From: Petaurus breviceps papuanus
Lineage: Eukaryota; Chordata; Mammalia; Diprotodontia; Petauridae
Length of the DNA: 64,000 nucleotides
Assembly (NCBI GenBank): GCA_028583685.1
Contig: JAMXIF010000003.1
Coordinates: 76,139,525 to 76,203,524 of the forward strand
Reading direction: 5' to 3'
The notes beneath the pieces were generated by a model that was not told where the DNA came from, searched no databases, and saw nothing but the letters and a program-made list of their open reading frames with translations. Shown here one piece after another: positions 22,261-34,202 of the stretch. Positions within the stretch are counted from its first letter, which is position 1, and the number at the start of each line of letters is the position of its first letter. The position numbers and the translations under genes are program-made.

Positions 22261-25200
22261 ACAGAGCAATCATAAGCCTTCACTTGGAGGGGAAAAAAAG
22301 GCAAATGCACTGAACCTAGCTGGCACTTATCTACATTCTCAAAAGAGGATGAGAATCATATAAGTATCTCAAACTGACAGAATTTCAGGAAGTCTAATAA
22401 ATTAAAAGTAAAAAGTCAGAGAGTCAATTAAGCTGACCCTAGGATTCATTTTTTGCTCTCAATAGCATTATTCTCTTTCCCTTCTGATCCAAAAACCTCA
22501 AAAGATTCAAGATTTCTCCCTTCAGAATTGGCAACAGGTGACTAACTAAAGAACCAAAAAGGCTGCTTCATTACCTTCAGGTAAAAAGATTATGACTCAG
22601 ATGCATAATTCTGGCAATGAAGTGAACCTGGTTGCTAAAAGGTTTCAAACAAGTATAGTATGATCATAGTCTATGCCTGTTGTCCAAGGATCTGCCTAAA
22701 TCCTAATCCCTTAGAATCCCTAAGAGGGCCATAACCAGGTTATTTGAGAGGTAATGATTTAGGGCTCCACAGCAACTCTCTGAAGATAATAATACACTGT
22801 GTCACGGGTGATTTCAATCTATTTCAGTGAAAAGAAGTTAACAAATATGGGCTTCCAGTGGAAAAAAATAACCTGAAGAAAACATTTTAATTTTTAAAGA
22901 CATGTCTCAAATTACTAAAAGGAGCAGAATTTTTCCATTGTCCTATTGCTTATACCACATCCTGCATCATTTTTAATTAATTAATTTAGTATTATCTTTC
23001 AATTTATTGTTGGAAAGTTTTCCAATCAACTTGTAAATACTCATTTAAGAGCCTACTATGTGCCAGGCACTATTCTGTTTCAAAATTAATAATCACCACT
23101 GAAGCTAATATACTGCCATCATCGTGTTATTTTCCAAAGTCCAACTAATTTCATTCAACTCCACTTTCTTATTATGCTGTTTCATATATAGATCTAAGGT
23201 GAAGAAAAGAAATAGCTCTGTATTTTTAACATAGAAAAGAAAAATAGCTTAGAAAAAAGTCCTATTTCCAATTCAATATTCAGTAACCATATATAACTAT
23301 GATAACAACTTCCACGAAGTTACATTACTTATAAATTATCCTTTCTTGATGATTTAAGAAATTTGTTTAAAAATTAAAAAGGCTATGACAGTAAAGATAC
23401 AGATGTTATATAAATTCCAATGTTCAAAGACTAAGGCTATTCAAAACTAAAAATAAAGTAGGAAGGAAAGGGTCTGGGAGTAAATCTGGATTTGAAGTGG
23501 TACATTTGGTCATATCTGAAGGAGAAACTATGTAATTAAACACATATTAATTGCCCTAATCTTCCTAGGCAAGTAATAAATTGGAAGACCTGATTAATGT
23601 GCTGGATTTAGTTCAGCTTGTTAAACCTGACATCCAGGCAAATAGAGACTATCTTGAAAAGCTCTTTTAGCTAAGTAATTGGAATTTTACTCTCAGTAAT
23701 TCACCATTCTATAATAAGAGCTATTTGGTATATTGATTCTCCATCACTATTTTTAATACATTAGTTATAGTCAAGAGTACCATAATGGTATTCATAAAAT
23801 GAACTCCCCAGAAAAATCTCCCACACCAATGAACTTTAACCCCAGTCGGCTATCAAAAGTCACTTTCATTCTCAACACAAAATGAGTATATTTCCAGATA
23901 GGCTATAAATTCTAATTCATTCTAATTCTAGAAGCTACTAATACTACTTTATATTGTCCATAAGGAGCCATTAAGATCATCACACTCTTCATAAACTATT
24001 GAATATACCAATATTAATGCTAAAGGTCTGCTGACACCTCATGGTAAACTTCTTAAACATTCTTTTTAAGAGGTAACTTAGCAATTTGTATCTTCTCAGG
24101 GGGGAAAAACTACATTTATGCAGCACAGGAATTACACTCAAAGTTGATTTTACCTTGCTAGTTATTCCTTATCATTTAGTAGCAGGAACTATACTTCTCT
24201 CTTAAATAAGAAACTGAGAAAGATTATAATTATCTGCTACATTTTGGGGTAACAAATAATTCTTAAAAGAATTATACAGGAGAGAGAAGCAGAATGGAAT
24301 GATAAACATTTTCACCTACCATTAGACACCTATATCAAATTATCTTAGAAAGCCTCAAGAAAAATAGACTATTCCAAAAGCACTGTTTCTAAATCTAATA
24401 TTTTATAAAGTTTCCTCCATGAAATGTTAGTAGTTTTCAAATGAATGTCACATTTTATTAAAGCAAGTTATATTTACAGTATTAAATATTCCAAAGCACT
24501 TTTACAAAACACATCTTCCATCAAAGCTATTTTTCTACAAACTCAAGGTAACAAATAAGTCATAAGTTAGATTTAGTTCTTCTGAGCTGACATTTTATGA
24601 TTCTTCTGACAAAAGGACTCCAGAACCAAAAGGCAGAATACAAAAGAGTTTTCGCCTTGAATGCTCAGAGTTTTTGTTAGTAAGAGACCAGAATTAGGAC
24701 ATAATGCCAGACTCATTCTGAGTGACAGGGAACTCAAAAATTCTCTTCACAGTTAAAGAACTGAAAGTAACAGTGATTTTGAAATCAATCCAATTGCCAA
24801 TCTGCAAGCACCAATTTGACCCCAGCACAAGAGAAACCTGCAAGTGTTAACAACTAAGTGAAGTTGTGTAGAGTTTCACAGAATGACAACTAAAGGAGAG
24901 CAAAAAGAAAATACCTAGAATTATTTCTATATCCAACAAACCTTCCCTGCTTCCCCCAAGCAACCCCATTCTCCATACCTGCTTTCTGTTATCTGGTTTC
25001 CCCACGGCTTACTGCCAGGTCTAGTGTTTCTCTTCTGTTAATCAAGCAGCAGCCCTCCATAACAGATTTTTCTTGCCCTCTGGGGCCTTCTGGGGTGTGG
25101 GAACATCCTTCTGGTGCTTCCACAGTTGAGCAGTTCCATAGCAGCACAACTACATCTCACCCTAACTCAGGCCTCCTAAAGAGATAGATGGATGCTCTGA

Positions 25201-27290
25201 CAGTTTTCTTCTACTCTCATGCTGGCTGGATGTCTGCCCTGGTGTAGCCAGATCAAAGAAAACAATTATCAGTCTAGGAAACATGGGCTTCTTATGATAT
25301 GGGTATATGAAATTTCAAAATTTGAATGATTTCCTAAAGAATGCTTGTGTTAAAGTTAGGATTGTGATAAATCAATCACCTGTGGTCAAAAAAACATCTG
25401 TCAAGGTCCACATTGGTAATATATGGAAAACAGTAGCTTGGGATCCCATAGAGATGTCATAAAATTAAAGATGTCTCCAGCCAAGACAAAGTAGACCACA
25501 AAGATGAAGTTTTGCTTTTCATTGTGAAATAAAGGGACCTAAAAGCTACAATATTTTTTCGTGTGGGCAACCAAAACTAAAAATACTTCCTAGCCTATAA
25601 CACATGTTTTTACAATACATATGAAATGTTTTTATAGAGAATTTTAGGAGATAACAGACCCGAGACAGACTGAACATATGTTGCCCAAGGATCAGCAGTG
25701 AAGCTCATCACCAGGTTAGCTACAAAGTATTGAACTGTTAGCTACAGTAACTTTCAAAGTCCATCCACTAAACTGTGAGACAGGCAGGGATTGTAACCTA
25801 TTTCAGTGAAGGCAGCGCCCACATTGAGGAAATCACAGATTCTTGAAGCACTGAAGTAAAGAGATGTTCTGAATCAAAATAAGATCCTAATTTGGTTGCC
25901 TTGTAAACTCTTGGTGCCTAGGAGCAAGAGTTTCTAAGCATCTTCCCATAAATGTAAACGACAACATCCAAATTACAAGTCAAATTTAAAACACTTTTTG
26001 GTAACCAATGCCTTTAAAATGCAAAATGTTCCAACATCATGAAGGTAAGACAATGTTAATTAAGGAGGTCTCCATCAGGGAAATGAGTCATGAAAAGTAT
26101 AAAAAAGTTATAATGAGCTTAAGTCTTGTATATCCCATTAAAGCATAAGTAAAACTGTCATAATGAGATCCTTTGATACCTCCCTCTCTTTGACTCATCT
26201 ATTTTTATATCAAATTTTGTATTACAGAATAGTTTGTGTTATGACAAGACTCTTGTATTATAGATACACTTGAAAGCAAAAATGAAAATTATCTATGAAA
26301 TAAATCAGTAAGATGACTCATACATTTATTAAATCACCTAATATATGCAGATTTTGCTAGTCATCGGAGATATGAAGATGATGACATTCCTAGCATTACA
26401 TGACCTTTACCTTGTTTTCTATAAATCAAATTATCAGAATGACCAATCAAATTCAAGGAAGGCTAAAAGGCAAGACTTAAGTACCTTGATTTTAGAACTA
26501 CTTTGTTACTCACAGGTACTTAGGGGAAAAAAATCTACTGTTACATTCTTATGTTAAAGCAGACCTGCAGGACCCCATGGGCCTCAGATAGGTTTATAGC
26601 AGCTCACTTTCCAAGTAAAGGTATAATTAATGATTAAACTATTTTACAAATAAACCATATTTTTTAAAAAGGGAAATTCCAATTAATATCAATTAATTAC
26701 ACTTATTAAGATTTGTATTTACCATGAAATCACATTAATGTTAAAAAAAACTACTTTGCTAAGCAGAACAAGTTTTAATACATTTTTCAGGTTTTCTTAC
26801 TGTTTACATTTTAGTTAATGGGAAGTATTACACTTGTCAGCAGTTTATTGTACTCTGGAATCATGGCTGAAATCAATTTCTTTAGAAATCTGAAACCTTA
26901 GTACCTGCCTCATTTTCTGAGTTTACTTTCTTGAAACACCATTGTTCCCCATGGATATTTTTCAACAATGTGGACACTTTGTTTTTCAACAGTGTCCAAT
27001 TTGCTTAAGTCAGGATGTTTTGATTCAAAATGACAATGAAAACTGTATTCCTTCAGAACAGATATTACTTCTCAGCAAACAAGGCACAATATTTTCTCTC
27101 GTGTAAGTGAACTTGTAAATTTGTAAGCAGACAACGACAACTATTTGTCCATTCCACATTAAAACACTCTTAAGTATGTTCTGATTAGATCTTCTGTTTT
27201 ATTTTTATCACCTATTTTATAGTCACCCCAAAAACTTTAACGTTAGAATAAAAAATCTCCAGAGCAACTGCTCACATACAAAGAAATAGT
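22261..27290. other. Low-repeat ARMC1 intron
   Basis: About 5 kb of intron with only scraps of old repeats (for example cctactatgtgccaggcact near 23050, an L2/MIR-type motif). A relatively GC-rich island at about 24950-25260 stands out from AT-rich surroundings. No exon or RNA gene recognised. Confidence 0.45.
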
Positions 27291-27299
27291 GAACTGAGC

Positions 27300-29290
27300 A
27301 TATGACCTTGGGGAGAACACCAGACACTCATTAACTTGGAGGGCGGCCACACAGTGAGAGAGGGGAAGGAGTCCTTGAGTTGTTGCCACTCATCCCATAG
27401 CAGGCATCAGCTGCATTGGCACATGGCTGCACTCACTTTGTTCCTGTTCAACACTAATAAGGACTGAAAACAGATACAAAAAGATACAACTGTCACTCCT
27501 CTCAGACTAGAGACACACTGATGATAGAGGGTTGCCATGGGTCATGTGACAAACAGAAGAGGGCTGTGAAGTAGTGACCCACCCTCAGGTTACATGCACA
27601 ACTGGTTACCAAAAATGACATTACTATGCTAAAGTCAAGTTTCAATGTGTCCAACTTTGGCTGATCAGATCAATACAAGCTTGGAATGCTCTACCACAGG
27701 TCTGGCACAAATGGTCCATGGGAACATTTGGGGTGGATTCTCTAAATATGAGCATCCTGTGTCTCCTTTGAACTGTTTCAATTCTGCTTTGCTCACAGAG
27801 CACAGCACCTTCTCTGATGTGTGCACACCATGCTGAACAGTACTGTGCCAGTGTAGCAGCAAGCACCCCAAGCGTCCTCAGGGTTTGCTGCCACCACAGG
27901 TTCTTGGATCTGCTTTGATAAAGGAAAGCAACTCAAAATGGGTTAACAAGCTTACTTTAATCAGTCAGACCATATATCGTTTACCTTGTTCAGGGGAAAA
28001 AGGTCAGCACCCCGAACTTCAAAGTATACAGGCAGAATTATCAAGACAGAAACAGATCAAGTAGACAGCTTTCCAAACTGTCCAGCCATTACATCCATAC
28101 CCAGTCAACATCTAGGTTTCAACATCTGGGTTTTTCAAAGCCTTTGGTTTGGGGGGCTCCAGACAACGGCTTCCCAGAATCCAGATCAAATCACAGAACA
28201 CTTCTCAAAGTGAGCCCCCAAAACAAAGCCTCACATCAGGGCTTATATAGCCTTCTCCTGGCTCAGAGAATGTAACAACCTTATTGACCCACCAGCCAAT
28301 CAAAAAGTATCTACTGAAAAACAAGCCTCCCACCCCAGGCTTCAGGTGCACTTTAGCCTAGGGTCAGGGAAGATCTTCCAAATTTGCATTCCCATTACAG
28401 CCAGTGTCTCCCATGTCACACAATCAATTCCAAAGTTCTTGAGAGAGACCTTGAGAGTGTCCTTGTATTGCTTCATGTGAACGCCTGCCCTGTGTGAGTT
28501 CTCCATAAAATAAGTCTTTTTGGCAAGTATATGTTTTGCATTAGAACATGGCCAGCCCATTGGAGTTGTGCTCTCTGAAGCAGACTTTGAATGCTTGGCA
28601 GTTTAGTTCCAGTAAGGACCTCAGTGTCTGGTACTTTATCCTGCCAGGTGATCTTCAGAATCTTCCTAAGACAATTCACCTGAAAGCCATTCAGTTTCCT
28701 GGCATGACGCTGGTAGACTGCACAGGTTTCACAGGCATACAACAAGGTCAGCACAACAACTCTGTAGACCTTCTCTTTGGTAGTCAGTCTAATACTAATC
28801 TCTCCAATACTTTCCTTTGGAGCCTCCCAAACACTGAGCTAGCTCTGGCAATGCGTGTGTCAACCTCATCATCAATGTGTACATCCCTGGAAAGTGAGTG
28901 CACTGCCAAGGAAAGTGAACTTAATCACAGCATTCAAAACTTCTCCATTTGCTGTAGCCAGCTGATGATTGTTCCACATATTGATGGTATGGTAGTGGCT
29001 ATGGAGCACCTGTGCTTTCTTGGTGTCAATTGTTAGGCCAAAATTAGCACAAGAAGCAGAGAATTGGTCCATACTTTGTTGCATCTCAGCTTCAGAGTCT
29101 GCACTGAGTGCACAGTCATCTGCAAACAGAAAATCATACACCACTACTCCCTCCACTTAGGTCTTGGCTTGTAACGAGCCTTATCAAATTGAAGAATTTA
29201 CCTTCAGTGCAGTAGCTGACCTTGATGCTGTGTTCATCCTCACTGAAAGCATTTGACAATTTGACTTTTTTTGATTGTCAAACATGCACA
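27300..29290 (-). mobile_element. RTE-like LINE, C-terminal half of ORF, split by a solo LTR
   Basis: Minus-strand coding pieces in order: 28872-29156 has the reverse transcriptase core FLFADDCALSADSEAEMQQS; 28473-28754 has LLYACETCAVYQRHARKL and QLQWAGHVLMQ; 28342-28560 has YKDTLKVSLKNFGIDCVTWE; and beyond the LTR, 27642-27866 ends with a Cys2-His-type motif (HLCQTCGRAFQACIDLIS, then H). This is the C-terminal half of an RTE/jockey-like non-LTR protein, with the FADD active site visible. The exact clade is uncertain (RTE favoured). Frames are broken. Confidence 0.75.
27852..28399 (-). mobile_element. Solo LTR, family B
   Basis: On the plus strand it starts TGTAGCAGC and ends CCATTACA, flanked by the 5-bp target duplication GCCAG (27847-27851 and 28400-28404). 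It is inserted into the RTE-like element, whose sequence continues on both sides. It is the inverted counterpart of 29573-30103. A TATA-like motif (read as tatataagccctga on the minus strand) lies mid-element. Solo; 548 bp. Confidence 0.9.
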
Positions 29291-29572
29291 ATAGTGACTA
29301 GTGGAAGGTGGGCTGAGTGAGGCATGGACAAAGCACTCATTACAGCTCTACTTTCTTTTAATCCTCTACATTTTTCATGAGCCATTCAAAATCCTTTGGC
29401 AGGCCACAAGCAGCCCATGGGCCATATTTTGTGCAGGTCTGTGTTAAAGGCCCGTTCATTTGATGGGCTTTCCCATATTCTTCTATGTCTTCAGAATTTT
29501 TTGTTAAATTACCTAGGTGTTCACACTCAACATTCCTATAACAGCCAAGGGAAGGGATTCAACCTACATCAC
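29291..29572. repeat. Intron with possible hAT-type remnant
   Basis: ggcaggccacaagcagccca, then gggccatattttgtgcaggt near 29400 resembles the ends of mammalian hAT elements. I could not find the partner end, so the call is weak. Confidence 0.3.
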
Positions 29573-30103
29573 TGTAATGTGATTAAAGATCTTCCCTGCC
29601 CCTAGGCTAAAGTGCACCAGAAGCCTGGGGAGGGAGGCTTGTTTTTCAGTAGATACTTTTTGATTGGCTGGTGGGTCAATAAGGTTGTTACATTCTCTGA
29701 GCCAGGAGAAAGCTATATAAGCCCTGATGTGTAGCTTTGTTTTGGGGCTCACTTTGAGAAGTGTTCTGTGATTTGATCTGAATTCTGGGAAGCCGTTGTT
29801 GAGAGTCCCCCGGCTTTGAAAAACCCAGATGTGGAAACCCAGATGTTGACTAGGTATGGATGTAATGGTTGGACAGTTTGGAAAGCTGTCTACTTGATCT
29901 GTTAATGTCTTGATAATTCTGTCTGTATATTTTGAAATTTGGGGTGCTGACCTTTTTCCCCTGAACAAGGTAAAAGATATATGTCTGACTAATTAAAGTA
30001 AGCTTGTTAACCCATTTTGAGTTGCTTTCCTTTATCAAAGCAGATCCAAGAACCTGTGGTAGCTGCAAACCCTGAGGACGTGCTTGGGGTGCTTGCTGCT
30101 ACA
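29573..30103 (+). mobile_element. Solo LTR, family B
   Basis: Starts TGTAATGTG and ends GCTGCTACA, with the perfect 5-bp target duplication ATCAC (29568-29572 and 30104-30108). A TATA box (ctatataagccctgatg) lies at about 29713, and aattaaag near 29990 may serve as the polyadenylation signal. 531 bp, solo. It is about 1.17 kb from its inverted sister at 27852-28399. Confidence 0.9.
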
Positions 30104-30274
30104 ATCACACTTGGAGAAGCAGACATGAATTTTACCATTACATTCAGATATATGCAGAAAACAGGTCTTCTCAAAACATTAAACTGAAAAAAAAAATCAG
30201 TTTGACAATAATGAAAAAGTTCTCAAAGTTTAAAATGCCACTCAAATTGTGGTAAAATTTACATGAAATTTTTT

Positions 30275-30370
30275 ATATACTCTTAGAACATAAGGTCCTT
30301 GAGGGCAAGGGCCAAAATTTCATTTTCTCCATCCTCAATACCTAGCACAGTGACTTATATATGTAAGTGG
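30275..30370 (+). repeat. L2 3' end
   Basis: aaggtccttgagggcaaggg, then cctagcacagtgacttatat: the L2 terminal region. Confidence 0.6.
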
Positions 30371-30422
30371 ATCATTAATAATTTTAAAAGAAATTTTTTA
30401 AAGTTTAAATTTGAATATCTTA

Positions 30423-30570
30423 GGGGCGGCTAGGTGACACAGTGAATAGAGTACCAGCCCTGGAGTCAGAAGGACCTGAGTTCAAATCCAGAATCAGACA
30501 CTTAACACTTACTAGACACGTGACCTTAAGTCACTTAACCCAATTGCCTTGCCTTCCCCTCTCCAAAAAG
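30423..30570 (+). mobile_element. CORE-SINE, older subfamily
   Basis: ggggcggctaggtgacacag, then gccctggagtcagaaggacc, the CORE ttaacacttactagacacgt, and the end ttgccttgccttcccctctc. This is the subfamily without the extra segment in the CORE. Confidence 0.85.
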
Positions 30571-31336
30571 CACCCCTCAAAAAATTTGAATACCTTAAGG
30601 AAATGCTAATAATTTTGGGTAATCAATCACTTACTAATAACCCTTTAAAAAGTCGCAAAACTCTCTGCATTTTTATATTCATGCATTTTCACTTTCTTCG
30701 CCTTTTTCACTATCAAAACAAAATGTAATTTTAAATCGCTAAAATGATTTGTCTTTCATTTCTGAGAAAAATAACTTCCACCCTTTTCTCAATATAACTT
30801 CCTTAACACGTTTCCATGAAATTAAAAGCTTGATCCCAAACATTTCCTATCAGCTAAATGTCCTCAAATCTTTTTTTTTTGATGTCCTCAAATCTTAACA
30901 AGAAAAGTGATGATAAAAATCTTTGCTCTTAAATACTCATTATAATAATTCCATTTTGAAATGCTAAATGTTCCTAAATATATTTTCCATAATATGCCAT
31001 CCCACAAAAATCTTTTGTTATAATTTAATATTTTCAAAAATGTTTATTTTCCAATATAAGTACTTAAAGTTTTTTTTTTAATATTTGACTTAATTTCCTT
31101 GATTTTGAAAAAGCTGACAAAGGCTAATTTAATTTGAATTAGAGATTTTCTTTAGTGAAAATTTAGGAAATGTATTTAATAAAACCCAATTACCAGGCTT
31201 GAATTTTATCCATGAATGCTGTTCATTTCTGTCCCTCCTACCCCAAAGTAATTATTAGACTTTTCATGTGGAAGGAGTAGAACCAAAAGATCAAACTCAT
31301 AAGCAATCAAATGCAAAGAATACAAAAATAGCAAGC
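30571..31336. other. Intron, nothing recognised
   Basis: Very AT-rich intron with short T-runs; no gene or repeat supported. Confidence 0.4.
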
Positions 31337-31350
31337 AAAAAAGTAAGATG

Positions 31351-31650
31351 GGGGCAGCCAGGTAGCACAGCGAGTAAGAGCACCGGCTCCAGTGTTGAGA
31401 ACACCTGGAGATCGAATCCTGGGCTCAGACACTTAGCACCCACCCAGAAACACCTGGCCGTGTAACCTTGAGCAAGTTACTTAACCCCAACTGCTTAGGG
31501 GCGGCCCGGTGGCTCAGCGAGTAAGAGCACCGGCTCCAGTGTCGGGATGACCTGGATCAAATCCGGGCTCAGATACTCAGCACCACACCCAGAAATAATA
31601 ACTGGCCGTGTAACCTTGAGCAAGTCACTTAACCCCAATTGCTTTAAAAA
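31351..31650 (+). mobile_element. Head-to-tail pair of CORE-SINEs in one target duplication
   Basis: Unit 1 (31351-31497) is of the 'gttgagaacacctggagatc' subfamily and ends aactgctta with no A-tail. Unit 2 (31498 to about 31645) is of the 'gtcgggatgacctggatcaa' subfamily and carries the A-tail. A single target duplication, aaaaaagtaagatg, flanks the pair (31337-31350 and 31651-31664). This fits a dimer inserted in one event. Confidence 0.88.
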
Positions 31651-31664
31651 AAAAAAGTAAGATG

Positions 31665-32250
31665 ATCATTAAAACCAAGGCCTACAATGAAGTTTAAGAT
31701 TTTTCATGGAGTCTGTCATAGAAAACCTAGCTGACAGAAAATAGTTCATTCTAATATTTGTGGCCATCATGTATACAAAAAATTAAGATACTATAAGACT
31801 GAAAGTATTTAGTCAATGGCTTTTCAACAGCCACTACTCTTTGCTGGTATGCTCTTCTATCACTACAATGCCAAACAGAAAGTCAAGTGAATGAAAAAGT
31901 AAAACATTACATTAATCCAGGTACAATTCTGGAATATGAATTTCTTTTAAAAAGATTAACTGCATACGTCATATATGCATATATGTAAGATAGCTTATTG
32001 CTGTCAAATATATACATATTCATTTTATATAACATATTCATTTTATAGTACATATTCATCATATAAATATATACAAAATGAATTATGTATGATACATATT
32101 AAATAAATATGCATATATTCATTTGACAGAAATAAGCCACCTATGAAATCAAGACTAACAAAAATACTTTTAACCCAAGAACACTGAGAAAAAAACAATC
32201 ATATTATAAGTTATTAGCAGCTATCCGGCTAAGTATTTTTTTTCATAACA
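31665..32250. other. Intron, AT-rich
   Basis: Contains an imperfect tandem area at about 31980-32130 (repeats of catattcattttatat type). No gene seen. Confidence 0.5.
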
Positions 32251-32254
32251 ACGC

Positions 32255-32400
32255 TATATGTGTAAGCAGTCTAAGGTCTATTGTCTCCATTTTATAGAAT
32301 AGAAATTGGAAACCCAGAAAGGTTAAGTGACTTGTCTAAAGTCACAGAGTTGATGAATGAGAAACTGGAGTCTCAAACCCAAGTGGTCAGTTTCCAAATT
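32255..32400 (-). repeat. MIR-type CORE-SINE remnant
   Basis: tctccattttatagaataga, then gaaaggttaagtgacttgtc, then taaagtcacagagttgatga: reverse MIR. Confidence 0.65.
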
Positions 32401-32544
32401 CAATTCCAACACCACACTAACAATAAGAGGTGAGCAGCATAGAAATGATCAGTGGGCTTGCTGATGTACTCTGCCTAAGGCTTCCCCTCTAGTTTCAACA
32501 GTTACTCAACCCCTCTCTTTTTCAACATAAGAACACGCTGGTGT

Positions 32545-32575
32545 TCTCTGTCTCTCTCTCTCTCTCTGTCTCTCT

Positions 32576-32611
<36 letters not shown>
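32545..32611. repeat. (TC)n-(AC)n compound microsatellite
   Basis: About 30 bp of tctc-type repeat followed by about 34 bp of perfect (AC)n. Confidence 0.95.
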
Positions 32612-32613
<2 letters not shown>

Positions 32614-32869
32614 GCCCTATAGGACTAAAGTAATGATATGGAATTTCTTTTGCGGCTGGCAAATCGTAATAACAATATGATTTGCGTAAGTATATAGTCT
32701 TAAAAAACTGTTAAGTTTTTTTTTTAAAAAACCTCATTCATTAATCTATAGTCACTTTATATTCAATACTTTACAATATTACAAAAAGTACTTCAGTCAT
32801 GTTATAATTCACTATCAATGATGATCTAAGGTGAAGACACAGGACAGTACGTTTTACCTCTGAATTCTG

Positions 32870-33060
32870 GTAGTACAGCTAAACAGAGTTGACCTTGGGA
32901 GTCAGGACCTCAGTTTGAATCCTACAACAAAAATAAACTATCTCAGTGACCCTAAGCAAGTCACTTTTTTCTGAGCCTCAATCTCCTCTTCCATAAATGA
33001 GAAGGTTCAACTCAATGACTTCCAAATCTCCTTTCCAACTCTAGGTCTATAATCTTGAGA
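32870..33060 (+). repeat. MIR/Ther-type SINE with long 3' part
   Basis: gagttgaccttgggagtcag, then accctaagcaagtcactttt, then ctgagcctcaatctcctctt, ending ctttccaactctaggtctat. The 3' end is characteristic of Ther/MIR elements. Confidence 0.65.
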
Positions 33061-33329
33061 TTCTGAAAACTTTTTGACATGGTGAGACCACAATGTAGAA
33101 GGATCAAAGGATACTAAAAACATAGTAAATAAGGTTTAGTTCATGCATTTGAAAGGGAAGTTTATATAACTTCATGATATTAGGGTGTAAGGTAAAGAAA
33201 GCCACCATAGAAAAGAAGACAGCAGCTCAAGAATCCCAACACCTAGTTCTTAAATAGAAGTTTCATATGTAAAAATTTTAAATAAAGGGTTGTTTTTTTT
33301 TTAATCTGGATTAGTTTCTCAATTAATCA

Positions 33330-34075
33330 ACAACCATTCATCAACTGCTTACCATGTGCAAGGCACTATGCTAAACTCCAGAAATACGAAGAAAATCAAA
33401 AACAGTCAAGTCTTCTAAGAGGTTAACATTCTAATAGAGGAGACAAGTAAATAAGCATACATACTAGGTGGCACGGTGGCTAAAGCACAGGTCTGCAGTC
33501 AGGCAAACGCCTCTTCCTGAATCCAGATCTGGCCACAGACACTAATTGGCTGTGTGACCCTGGGAACCCTATTTGCCTTAGCTCCTCATCTGTAAAATGA
33601 GCTGCAGAAGGATGTGGCAAACCACTCCAGTATCTTTGCCAAGAAAACCCCAAAGAGGCAGACATAGCTGAAAACAACTTAACAGAAGAAACAATGTAGG
33701 GGGAAGGTAACCTTACAAGGGAAGGCTCTGGCAGCTAGGGAACCAAGAAAAGACCTCTTCCAAAGGAAAGCAGCTGAGATGAGTCTAGAAGGAACTAAGG
33801 AATCTAAGAAGTAGAAGTGAAGCAGAACATTCCAGGCAGGGGGAGGACAGCCATTGCAAAAGCACAGAGACAGGAAACAGAGCATCCAGTAGGTCAGGAT
33901 AGCTGGACCACACACTGTGAAGAAGGGAGTAAAGTGTAAGAAGAATGGAAAAGTAGAAAGAGGGCTGATTGTTAAGAAATTTAAATGCGAAATGGAGGAC
34001 TTTATATTTGGTGTTGGAGATAACAGGGGGCCATGGAGACTGTTTGGGGGACCAAAACAGTAACACATGTAAACA
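33330..34075 (+). repeat. Ancient interspersed repeat, split by a SINE
   Basis: Starts accatgtgcaaggcactatg, then gttaacattctaatagagg; after the SINE it continues gcagaacattccaggcaggg and ttgttaagaaatttaaatgc. Same unnamed family as 4070 and 50105, and as 38370. Confidence 0.5.
33466..33695 (+). mobile_element. CORE-SINE with RTE-type tail
   Basis: aggtggcacggtggctaaag, CORE ggctgtgtgaccctgggaac, then the longer 3' part ccactccagtatctttgcca, aagaaaaccccaaagaggca and ctgaaaacaacttaacag. The tail resembles BovB/RTE 3' ends, a known way for RTE to mobilise marsupial SINEs. The same type is found reversed at about 47857-48098. Confidence 0.75.
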
Positions 34076-34202
34076 GTTTTGCAAAATCTTAAAAAGCTTT
34101 ATAATCAGAGAATCTAAGAGATAGAAGAAACCTCAGCAGCCACCTAGCCCAACTCTCATACACAAGAGAAATCTCAATATAAGCTAGTCAACAAGTGACC
34201 AT

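Noticed and set aside
28548-29036. 162-codon open frame on the plus strand
   Set aside because: It is antisense to the RTE-like coding sequence, whose minus-strand frames have clear reverse transcriptase motifs.
29396-29450. hAT element end
   Set aside because: Resemblance only to one end; no inverted partner or target duplication, so it is kept only as a weak note.
27852-30103. A single long inverted-repeat transposon carrying a reverse transcriptase
   Set aside because: Each arm has LTR-type TG/CA ends and its own target duplication (GCCAG, ATCAC), and the reverse transcriptase sequence belongs to a LINE that continues outside the left arm.
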